From: Mactromeris polynyma
Taxonomy: Eukaryota > Mollusca > Bivalvia > Venerida > Mactridae
NCBI GenBank assembly: GCA_032209605.1
Contig: JASFXZ010000034.1
Coordinates: forward strand, 6,965,768-7,029,767
DNA: 64,000 nucleotides
Direction of reading: 5' to 3'
Shown piece after piece: positions 1 to 12,600 of this stretch (within the stretch, counting starts at the first letter, position 1; each line of letters begins with the position of its first letter). The translations under genes and the position numbers were made by a program. Below the pieces are notes generated by a model. It ran no database searches and was not told where the DNA came from. It saw nothing but the letters and a program-made list of their open reading frames with translations.

Positions 1-442
1 GGTAAACATGAGGATGTTTATTACCACACTGTAAAAGGGAGGGACGGGTGTGTGGAAATTCCTCCCCTTGCAGATCCTAGGGAACATACACAATGGTGAG
101 CGCTATAAAATATTAACATATTCATTATTAATTTTGTATTTTATTGGTATTTAGTATCAGATATTATCACATCAGTGGCTGAATGTTTTTAGAATTGTAG
201 ATAGTCTGCTGATAATAATAATTATTAGGGTATGTTCATAAAGTGACATTGTATTCAAAGGACTTGGTGAAGATTGTGTCTGTTCATCTTTGGCATTTTG
301 TTAGAGCATAGTATTTTTGTAGACATATGACTACAAAGTGTGAAACTTACCCTTAGACAAATACATTGCAGTTGTTGTTTATGTAATGATGAATTAACAT
401 TTAACTTGAATAAAGGAATCAAATTTTGTCATTCATATCCAG
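1..442. other. Intron sequence upstream of the first visible ABCA exon
   Basis: AT-rich and without a recognisable exon. Bases 1-95 are open in one frame but do not read like ABCA sequence. Confidence 0.5.
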
Positions 443-624
443 GATCGGGTTACCATTGGAGCAATTGGCACCGACCAGGACAGATTGGAGACAATTTGTC
501 ATTACTTGATACAATGGGCATGCTAGTGCTTGATACAGTTTTGTATATGTTTATTGCTTGGTACGTTGATACAGTCAATCCTGGAGATGCTGGTGTCGCT
601 CAACCACTTTGGTTTCCATTCTCG
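443..624 (+). CDS. ABCA exon 1 of those visible (end of membrane half 1)
   Basis: The exon follows a CAG-like acceptor and ends at TCG before gtgagt. It enters with two bases of a split codon and leaves in phase 0. It reads GSGYHWSNW through WFPFS, with a membrane helix ([20 protein letters not shown]) and the short loop that precedes the first ATPase domain in ABCA proteins. Confidence 0.88.
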
Positions 625-3600
625 GTGAGTTTCTGATTACTAGTAGTTCAAATTAAAATACCTATCCCAATAGTCACAGCAGCATAAATTACTGGTAGTG
701 TAGTTTTTAGCACTGGATTTTATATATAAAGGTTCTGCTATTTTCATTGACCATTTAAAAAGAGAAAAATCCTGTATAAGTAGTACAGTTTGCAACTTGG
801 TAATGTTTGTGAATTTTGTAAACTCAAGAAAATATTGCTAGTATTTAAGCCAGCATTAATTTCCTTGTTTACATAAGTTTCGAATTATTAAATGGAACAA
901 TACTCTTTTTAGCAATTTGCATGCATTTCCACACAAAAAATCTGCAATTGTAGACTGGCAATAATATGCACTTATACTGTAGATGTTGATGTGCTTACAC
1001 CACTTATACTGTAGATGTTGATGTGCTTACACCACTTATACTGTAGATGTTGATGTGCTTACATCACTTATACTGTAGCTGTTGATGTGCTTACACCACT
1101 TATACTGTAGATGTTGATGTGCTTACATCACTTATACTGTAGCTGTTGATGTGCTTACACCACTTATACTGTAGATGTTGATGTGCTTACACCACTTATA
1201 CTGTAGATGTTGATGTGCTTACACCACTTATACTGTAGATGTTGATGTGCTTACACCACTTATACTGTAGATGTTGATGTGCTTACACCACTTATACTGT
1301 AGATGTTGATGTGCTTACACCACTTATACTGTAGATGTTGATGTGCTTACACCACTTATACTGTAGATGTTGATGTGCTTACACCACTTTTACTGTAGAT
1401 GTTGATGTGCTTACACCACTTATACTGTAGCTGTTGATGTGCTTACACCACTTATACTGTAGATGCTGATGTGCTTACACCACTTATACTGTAGATGTTG
1501 ATGTACTTACACCACTTATACTGTAGCTGTTGATGTGCTTACACCACTTATACTGTAGATGCTGATGTGCTTACACCACTTATACTGTAGATGTTGATGT
1601 GCTTACACCACTTATACTGTAGATGTTGATGTGCTTACACCACTTATACTGTAGATGTTGATGTGCTTACATCACTTATACTGTATCTGTTGATGTGCTT
1701 ACACCACTTATACTGTAGATGTTGATGTGCTTACATCACTTATACTGTAGCTGTTGATGTGCTTACACCACTTATACTGTAGATGTTGATGTGCTTACAC
1801 CACTTATACTGTAGATGTTGATGTGCTTACACCACTTATACTGTAGATGCTGATGTGCTTACACCACTTATACTGTAGATGTTGATGTGCTTACACCACT
1901 TATACTGTAGATGTTGATGTGCTTACACCACTTATACTGTAGATGTTGATGTGCTTACACCACTTATACTGTAGATGTTGATGTGCTTACACCACTTTTA
2001 CTGTAGATGTTGATGTGCTTACACCACTTATACTGTAGCTGTTGATGTGCTTACACCACTTATACTGTAGATGCTGATGTGCTTACACCACTTATACTGT
2101 AGATGTTGATGTACTTACACCACTTATACTGTAGATGTTGATGTGCTTACATCACTTATACTGTAGATGCTGATGTGCTTACACCACTTATACTGTAGAT
2201 GTTGATGTGCTTACACCACTTATACTGTAGATGTTGATGTGCTTACACCACTTATACTGTAGATGTTGATGTGCTTACACCACTTATACTGTAGATTTTG
2301 ATGTGCGTACACCACTTATACTGTAGATGTTGATGTGCTTACACCAATTTCCTTAACCATTGGAACCATTGTAATTTCTTCATGCTTTGTCCTACACATT
2401 GTCATATCTCTTCATGCTTTGTCCTCCACATTGTCATATCTCCTCATTCTTTGCCCTCCACATTGTCATATATCTTCATTCTTTGCCCTACACATTGTCA
2501 TATATCTTCATGCTTTGTCCTACACATTGTCATATATCTTCATGCTTTGTCCTACACATTGTCATATATCTTCATTCTTTGTCCTACACATTGTCATATA
2601 TCTTCATGCTTTGTCCTACACATTGTCATATATCTTCATGCTTTGTCCTACACATTGTCATATATCTTCATGCTTTGCCCTACACATTGTCATATATCTT
2701 CATGCTTTGTCCTACACATTGTCATATATCTTCATGCTTTGTCCTACACATTGTCATATATCTTCATGCTTTGTCCTACACATTGTCATATATCTTCATG
2801 CTTTGTCCTACACATTGTCATATATCTTCATGCTTTGTCCTACACATTGTCATATATCTTCATGCTTTGTCCTACACATTGTCATATCTCCTCATTCTTT
2901 GCCCTCCACATTGTCATATATCTTCATTCTTTGCCCTACACATTGTCATATATCTTCATTCATTGCCCTACACATTGTCATATATCTTCATGCTTTGTCC
3001 TACACATTGTCATATATCTTCATGCTTTGTCCTACACATTGTCATATCTCCTCATTCTTTGCCCTCCACATTGTCATATATCTTCATTCTTTGCCCTACA
3101 CATTGTCATATATCTTCATTCTTTGCCCTACACATTGTCATATATCTTCATTCATTGCCCTACACATTGTCATATCTCCTCATACTAAATTGCATTGTCA
3201 GATGTTTTGTGTCCCTCAAGTGTTCATTTATATATCTTGTCTCAGCTACCATTCTTTCAATGACAATGCTGAAATATAAATTCCAGAAACAATGTGTCAA
3301 TAACAGATACTTTCTTCTAACCTCTCCGTTTGTATATGATTTCATCAACTGTTACATTTTCTGGCTTAGAACCATCAGTTTTGGAACCTTGGTTTGTACT
3401 ATTTTTGTCCACAATTTTTGCAAACAATTTAATTACAAACATGGATTTTACATTTTGGGTGAAAACACATGTATTGTACTGAGGTAATGTTTCTATGCAT
3501 ACAGTCAAACCTGTGTTAAAGACCACCTGTGAACAAAGACCACTATTGCAAAACCTGTCTGCAAAGACCACCAATTTTATCTCCAATCAGACCATTTTCA

Positions 3601-6600
3601 ATGATATTTAATCTGTTAATAGAGACCACCTGTAAACAAAGACCACATTTTGCTGTTCCCATGGGTGGTCTTTACAGACAGGTTTGACTGTACATCTGTT
3701 ATATTTCAGCCTAAGTTCTGGTGTGGTTCTAAAACTGTTGACTCTGGATATGAAACATTAGATGAGGATTGGAATGACACAATTTGTGAACCTGATAGAT
3801 CAGGTGCAAGGGAAGGAATAAGTGCCCAACATTTGAGGATGGTCAGAGTTTTTCTATTGTATTTGAACACCATGCTTTTAATTAAAACATAATATTATAT
3901 TTGTTTGGTTTTTATTTTATTATTATCTTAATCTGTATGGTAAATGCTGATGAGACAACATGCTTAGGGTAAATAGGAAAATAGCAAAGTATTAATTAGT
4001 GATGCAGATCTATATTGTTTGGAACAAAATTTCATAAACATTTATAATTATGTTATTTTAAATAAGTTAATTTGGTGCTGAAAGTCTCAATTACTCATCG
4101 CTGTTGGATATTCATTGCAGAGGTTTGGTTCGAATATTGCCGTGAATGACGTGACCTTGACAATGTACGAAGGTCAGATAACTGCTCTGCTTGGTCATAA
4201 CGGGGCTGGAAAAACTACCACTATATCAATGTTAACTGGTGAGTATATTTATATCTCACATTGTGGCAATACCATAACTATATTCATGCACTGTACTATG
4301 GTCTGTTGATGTAGACACTTTTTGTTTGTGTTCTGATCAAAGGGGAGATTGAAACAAATGTATTTGTTTCTTTATTGATATTCAGACAAACTTGTTCACT
4401 TTCAATGTTGAGATATTGTATTATAAAGAAATAAAGGAATGAGGCATATATTGAATAAACCTTACATTGTCAAAACGTTTTGTCTGGATGCATGTATTGT
4501 CAGAACTAATAATTTGCATGTGTTGTCAAAAATGTGGAAAATTATTTCTTGTTCATATGAGTTTTGTATCCTGATTATATATGACCAGATTTTGTGATTC
4601 CATGTAATTTGAAGTAATTAAAATTTATATGTATTTAGGATTTATGAAGCCAAGTGGTGGCACTGCAATCATATATGGAAAGGACATTTCTTGTGATATG
4701 GACGTGATACGTAAAGATATTGGTCTATGTCCACAATATAATATACTGTTTGATACTCTCACAGTGGAGGAACATTTGATATTTTTTGCAAAGGTACTGA
4801 TATCATTTATACTATAAGCTGCATGATGCAACATGGATGTGCTGGGTAGAAGACTTGGAAATCCTGCATGAAAAGACTTTGTTAAACTCAGTTAGCTTGT
4901 ATTTATACATCAGAAAAATATGACTTAAATTTCCACAATTTCTAAAGTTTTTGCCTTATCTAGCTTTTAGTTGCCTCCATAATTTGTTCCTTGAACGGTA
5001 CCTCATATAGCACTATGTGTTTTATGGAATCTAATAACTGAGTTACTGTCATAAAAAGTGTTCATTTGTTATTGTGTCATCATTCCTATATAAATGCCAT
5101 GTCACCTTTTCGAGCACCTTTACTATGGTAACCATTTGTTAAAAAGCTGGTGGTTCACCAAAGGGCCATATCGGCATGGACCCCTACTGGAATTTAAATA
5201 TTTGACCTCTCGACCTCCAGCTCCTTAGATGGAGGCATTAACTGCTTGCCTATGTTAAAGTTGGGTGCATGTTCATGTAGTTAGTATATTGATGATACAT
5301 GTATAACCAAGCGCGGATCCAGCAAATTTTTGCCAGGGGGTCCAGATCTTACAGTATAAGGCCTTTGAAATTTGGACCCTCTCTGAATACAGGATTTTAA
5401 AGAGAAAATCTATTGTTTGCCAAAATCTCAGGGGGTCCGCACCCCGACCCCCCCCCCCCCCCCCCCCTCTGGATCCGTGATTGTATAACTATACTTGCAG
5501 TATACAGTATTCAAATATATTCTGTATGATGTTATTTCTTTATGCTGTTATATTGTATCTATATCAGTTGAAAGGATGTCCAAGTGGCAATGTTAATCAG
5601 GAAGTGAATGACATGATTAAAGATTTTGGACTTGAGCAGAAACGTCATGCGTTTGCAAGCACGTTGTCCGGTGGTCAGAAGAGGAAACTGTCTGTTGGAA
5701 TTGCTCTTGTTGCAGGGTCAAAGGTGATTACTTAGCTTGATTTCTGTATAACATATCTCTAAAACAACATTTTGTAATGTGGACATGTTTTAATAAAGAT
5801 CAACATTAATATTACAGGAGACTGTTCAGAAATGTTATGTCACAAATAACAAATAAATCCATAGAAGGGGACAGAGATACTAATTAGAATGGTTCCTTAA
5901 TGGTAATACTTTATTGTATTCTGAGACTCCCTGGTTACTCAACATATGTCAGCAATTGGGGAAAGCATGGATGTCAACTTTAATGCCAAATTGTTCATCT
6001 CAAGCTGAAGCTTGTGTATAAGATATCTCTGTGTGTTCTTCATGGTAACAACATTAGTTCATTTATTTAATGAACAGTTCCATAAATAAACGTAAATTAA
6101 TTGTTAAATCCAAGCGAACGCTATCGGTTTTAGGTCGTTATATTAGATGAGCCCACATCTGGTTTAGATCCTGCTGCTAGGCGACATATGTGGGATATTC
6201 TACAACGTTACCGTGCTGGTCGTACTATTATTTTAACCACACACTTTATGGACGAGGCGGATATACTTGGTGATAGAATTGCAATCATGGCTCATGGTAA
6301 ACTACAATGCTGCGGAACTTCGATGTTCCTGAAAAAATTATATGGTAATTTTGCATTACAGTATTTGTTAAACGATGATATAACTTTGATTACATTAATA
6401 TTGTCTTATGTGTCATTCAAATATGCAGAGAAGTTCTTAAATCATATTTTGAAATAGGTTATGGATGAGTTGATTGTTGGTGTTGGTTAAATAAGGTAAA
6501 GCTCGTGTCAAAACAAATGCTGTTACCTTTCCATCGATCAATGTACAAAGTATATCAAATCCTTTTAATAAAACAACATGTTAACTGCTTCACAAATAAT

Positions 6601-9600
6601 TCATGTTCGATGGTCTGACCTATGTGACTGTTTATATATTTTTATTATTTTGTGAACATTGCATTGTAACATAATCATAGAATGTCCAATTTTCATCAGG
6701 TGCTGGCTATCACTTGGTTGTGGTAAAGGACAAAGATTGTGATGTTGACGGCCTCACGAAACTTATCAAGACCTTCATTCCAGCCGCCAACATAGAAAGT
6801 CACATTAGCTCAGAAATATCCTTCCTACTGCCATTTAATGAGTCTGAGAAGTTTGAAGGTCTTTTTAATGAAATAGAAGCGAAAACGGCAGAGCTTTGTA
6901 TCAGAAGCTTTGGCACATCAGCCACTACTATGGAAGAAGTGTTTCTTAGGTAGAATCTAATAGTATATCTATCACATTATATAAGACGATTTAGCTTAGC
7001 ACATCAGCTACTACTATGGAAGAAGTGTTTCTTAGGTAGAATCTAATAGTATATCTATCTAATTGGTAGGTGTAATGCATGTCTCACAATAAACAGGTAA
7101 AAACGAGTTAATGGATAGATACGAGGGGTGTTTGGAATACTACTTAAGCTGTTATATTCTTGTAACAATAAACCAATAGAATATACCCATAGCTATATAT
7201 GTTGAAAAATTCAGGGAAACATATTAAAAATAAAAAAAGTTATGACACTTGTCCCGAAACTTTCCGAACACCCCTGGTAATAACATAAATTTCTTAACAC
7301 AATGATTTATTCTAGAATATATAATTCCATGTGTGAGTTTTTATCTACCTTAATATACAGAGTTGGAGAAGGCGCATCTAAGGAAGAAAGGCAAGAAAGT
7401 ATGAGATCTTTCGGGGAACACAGCAACAGAACTGCAGAACTTGATAACATTGTCATGGTTGATTTAAATAGCCCACGTGTTACAGGTAAGTCATGATAAA
7501 TTAGATGAGTACACTGTGTCAATAATGATATAATAAAAAAAATGTCTTGTCATTTATTTCATGTCAATCACATTGCTGTTAAAATGGTCTGTATATCAAA
7601 AGTTATGAAATACAGATTATCTTGCCAAGCATGATTGCGTGTGTACTTGATGTAAGATTCATTGCTACAAACCTTAAAAAGACATGTTTGAAATGTGCTA
7701 TTTATAATCATAATTATATCTCAGAATGGTTTGTTTGTAATTTATTTAATGAATTGAAAGCACTTGTAATAGGTTAATGTTGAGCTTACAGGTTTGCAAG
7801 ATAAAATAGGATTTTGGTGTTTAAGTATTTAAACATATTAGTAACATAACATACGGCGTAGAGTGGTAATAACACCCATGTATTATTTTGCGATATTTCA
7901 CTAGTGAAATAACAACTCACGTGCGTGTGACGTCACAGCAAAACAAGCGCGACGTAGACGCGCTCAAATGATGTTGAGGTTGTTAGATATTTAATTTATA
8001 CGAAGTACGACATTTTATTTCATTTAAATTAATGTGTGATATAATCATTGGAACTCTTATTTTGTGGCTGAAAATTTCAGAATGTGTCAGTTTTTATTTA
8101 TAACAGACCGAATTAAACACGTCACAACTTGCTTGTATATAAGGTAGCAAGATAATGTTTTGGAGTAAATCAGCTGTTTCTGCTGTTATGTCATAAATCA
8201 TCCGTTTCTGCTGTTATGTCATAAATCATCCGTTTCTGCTGTTATGTCATAAATCATCCGTTTCTGCTGTTATGTCATAAATCATCCGTTTCTGCTGTTA
8301 TGTCATAAATCATCCGTTTCTGCTGTTATGTCATAAATCATCCGTTTCTGCTGTTATGTCATAAATCATCCGTTTCTGCTGTTATGTCATAAATCAGCTG
8401 TTTCTGCTGTTATGTCATAAATCATCCGTTTCTGCTGTTATGTCATAAATCAGCTGTTTCTGCTGTTATGTCATAAATCAGCTGTTTCTGCTGTTATGTC
8501 ATAAATAGAATCTTACATTTGTGTTCATTTTTATTGAATTTATTAAACTTGTCATCTAAATCAAAGTCTCGAGAAAAGAACATGAATGTTATGTCAAGTA
8601 AAGGAAATGCACATGGGGAAAATGGAACTTAACATACTTCTAAAAATGTCTAATAACCATACAGCGATTAACAGCCAGTAGAAACTGGGGTTTGAATTGA
8701 TTTAGAAGCATGTAACTGCTATATGGTCATGGATTTCAACAGACATTGCCACAATGAATCCCTAATTGTATTTTGATTGCTTTATTTGATTTATTTATGT
8801 GCTTCATTAGATTTAATTGAACATGTAACAAGCTACAGTATGACCTCATTAATAAGACCATCTGTGGGACCCTTGAAAAATGGTCTTATTATTGAGGTGG
8901 TCTAAATATTGAGGTTGAATAAAGAGCAAAACATTCAAAATGGTCTCGTAAATTGTGGTCTGAATTTGAGGTAGTCTTATTATTGAGGTGGTCGTTAGGT
9001 GAGATTTTACTGTATTTGTTCCATGCATGCTGTAGTTGTGGAATATATTCATAAGTTCATACATATGAAAGTAAGCAGAATTTTAATATTTGGATGTCAG
9101 TTATTGACTCTGTTAACATGTGTGCATGAAATCATTCAAAATCGTATTCATTTTAAAGGCATACTCGCCTTTTTGGTTTTTGCCGATCATCTTTTTTGAA
9201 GATATATCTTGTTTTGTATTATGTTGTATTTTGTTTGTTCTATTTTGTGTACATTTGTTGTATACTTTAATAAACGTAGTTGTCTTTGCATTTTCGAGTA
9301 ATTGGATGCTGAAAATCCAATGGTTAACATATATGCTATGAAAAAACAATTTATGCATCTTATTCCAGGTTTCAATCAAGGCCTTAGGAAATATTCTGGC
9401 ATTGGGCTTGTACTACAGCAGTGCTATGCTACTTTTGTGAAAAAATTCATTCACTCGCACCGTAACATAGCTATATCCATCGCTCAGCTGATATTACCAG
9501 TGGTGTTTGCTATCCTGGCATTGTCCATTGTAAAAGCTAATGAAGGTGTAGATTCATATGCACCCTCTCTGGATTTAGACTTACACCCTTTCTCGGATTA

Positions 9601-12600
9601 TGTAGTTGGATACAGTGCTGGACGATATGACACAACTGGAACTGTGAACTTAGCTGCCCAGTATAAACGTCAGTTTGGAGGAAAAACAACAAAGGTCGAT
9701 AGAAACACATTTTCTACAATGGACAATTTCTTCGAGCATTCTATTACCTCCCTTGGATTACCGAAGTTTCAAAGGTGCCTATACTTTCACAATGTCAGAA
9801 TAGAATTATAAATTTTATTAGCGGTATAATTTTCCTTCCCAGTGGTTCATTGGTGTATTTGATTTGATGACCTCTAAGAAATAAGTATGGTCGACCTATA
9901 AAGTCAGACTTATGGCATGAAATATGAACGTGTTTAAAAATATATTGATTATACTCCCTCAATTTGAAGAATGGCAAAGAGTTATAAAGTAGTGCCCTTG
10001 TCTGTATGTCTTTCTGTCCGTCCGTGTGAAAATCGGATTCGGATCAATAACTCTTGATAGGATGGCTGGATTCAATGGCACATACGTATAGGATAATAAA
10101 GTATAGGTCTAGTTTGATTTCAATTACAATCCACTGATATTTGGAGGAGTCCTGGCCCTTTTTCAACATAACAAATGGTTCCAATTAATAACTCTTGAAA
10201 TATCAATGTTTACCCTTAAATCTCATACTGAGTAAACATTTAATTGAATTACACGGTGCTTGTCTTTTGAAATGATGTGTATTCACTCCAGCTGCTTATT
10301 GATGTTTTCCAGGGAATATATTATAGCTGGAGATTTTGAAAACAATACATCTACAGGAATTCATGTGACAGCTCACTACAATGCAAAACCCTATCATTCT
10401 ATTGCCATCTCACTACAGTATGCAATGAATGGATTTCTGAAATATGTTACAAATGACCCGTCCAAACACATCAGTGTGAAGAACCACCCACTGCCTGAAG
10501 TAGGTGACAAAGATACAGGGAGAAGGTCCACTTCATTTATGGATATAACTATTGCTGTACTCGTAGTGTTTGGCATGGCATTTATGTCTGCAACATTCTC
10601 AATGTTCTATATAAAGGAAAGGTCAACAGGAGCAAAACATTTGCAGATTGTTAGTGGTGTTGGACCTGTTACATACTGGATGTCTTCATTTGCCTGGGAT
10701 TTAGTGAATTATACCATACCCGTTCTAGTAATCTTGATCGTATTTGTAGCCTTCCAAGTGAGTGTTTATGTGGACAGACTTGGCTATGTTTTCTTTGTGT
10801 TCATGCTCTATGGATGGTCTGTGCTACCGTTTGTTTACTTGCTACAGTACATGTTTTCAAAACCTGCTACTGGATTGATTCTTATCAGCTTACTTAATAT
10901 TATGACAGGTAAGAAATTATTTTGCTCAGAGAATTAAGAGACTGTGTTTGGTTTTCATGTATGTATTCAATGTCATATTATTGCTTTTGAGTTCATAATA
11001 ATTTTAACAAGAATTTGTGCAAGTTTTTTAACAACATTAAATATCAATGTTTTAGGGTGACTACGGTAACCATCCAGAATTGTTCATATTTGCATGGATT
11101 TTTCTCTTCTTGACCAGACATCTGGTAAATGTGTGCATTTCAGAATTTTTCGAACCCCAAAATGATGTGCATTAATATCTGCAAAGATATTTGTAATGCT
11201 ACATTAAGTGTTGCGAATTCTTTTTTTTTTTTTTTTTTGTTGTTGCGAATTCTGATATGGACAATATTTGGTCATTGATCAAGACTGGCAGCATTCATCC
11301 AATAACAACAGCACATAATCCGACTTCTAGTTGATTAAAAGAAAAATAATTCTCGCATTAAGTCTGACTTTAGAGCCAGTTTGAAATAACTGCATTGAAT
11401 GTACGGTCTTTGTCCATGTTTCATGATGCTCGGAATTTACTCCTGTTTAAATTAATCTGGAATCAAATGCTTGATATTTGTGTTCTCCTTTGCGGCACAG
11501 TTGTCTTGTGCTTGCTTTTCCTACTTAAAAGAGACAGGGAACACAACATACATAAGACAGTTGATAGTTGATCAAAAATTAAACGAAAAGTAGGAATTCG
11601 CACTAAGTCTGACTTTAGAGCCAGTCTGAAATAACTGCATTGAATGTACAGTCTTTGTCCATGTTTTCATGATGCTCAGAATTTGACCCTGACGGAATCT
11701 GACGCTGGCGGGATTTGACCCTGACGGAATTTGACCCTGACGGAATTTGTTATTCATAAGAGCCGTGCAGCCATTTAGTATAATAATGATATGTAATAGT
11801 TTGCTTTTATTATACATGATTCTCTTATATCTCAAAATTACAGGTTTGATAGCTACGTTAATTGTCCAAATAACTGCCCTTATAAGGACTGCGAAGACAA
11901 CGAGTGAAACACTACAGTGGATTTTCTTGATATTTTTTCCAAACTTTAACCTTGGATCATCTATAATGAATATGTTTGTATTTGGACTGTCATGCGATAA
12001 TCAGAAGTGCCGTAATGGTGAGTATGAATGAAATTATTCATAAGCAATTGTTAATTAACATAGTGATTTGAGACATGCAATGTTCCAAAGTGCAATCAAG
12101 TGCAATAATTTATTCATGTCAATGTTGGAAATGGATAAATGTGTATTGTTGTTTTCCGACCCTAATATGATAAGGATTAGTGCCAAAACCTGTTTTTTGA
12201 TAATTCAAAGGCGACAATTTTTAACATGTAAGTAGTTACTTTTAATATGTAAGTGATGTAATAATTTTTTTTTATCGTTGTTCCAATATTTTGTGTCCAC
12301 AGAGACACATTTGCTAATCACATTTATTGATCTCAAACATCGATTTATAAACAATATATGAGACAATATCAATTTTTCTTGTATTTCACATAGTAGTAAT
12401 GTTTTATCATTATATATATTGATTTATTTTCTACTAAGGGATTAGCAAATATGTCTCAGTTGATGAAATTTTATTGTTATATACACGTGTAGTTTTATCA
12501 CATGTTTCAATATATATAATATTGATAATATGATTCTAATTATCTTATATATAGTGATATGGGTGTTTTATTGTGCAATGTATTGCCCGTCTCTTATAAT

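Noticed and set aside
1..95. Open frame at the left edge as a possible ABCA exon
   Set aside because: The reading does not resemble any ABCA segment and has no good donor in frame.
971..2345. CRISPR-like regular array
   Set aside because: Units abut directly without unique spacers and the surrounding DNA is a eukaryotic intron.
2335..3487. Three overlapping long reading frames of 268-366 codons on the plus strand
   Set aside because: They are the three frames of a stop-free 32-bp repeat, giving the same peptide in each frame; no start context, splice logic or composition supports a protein.
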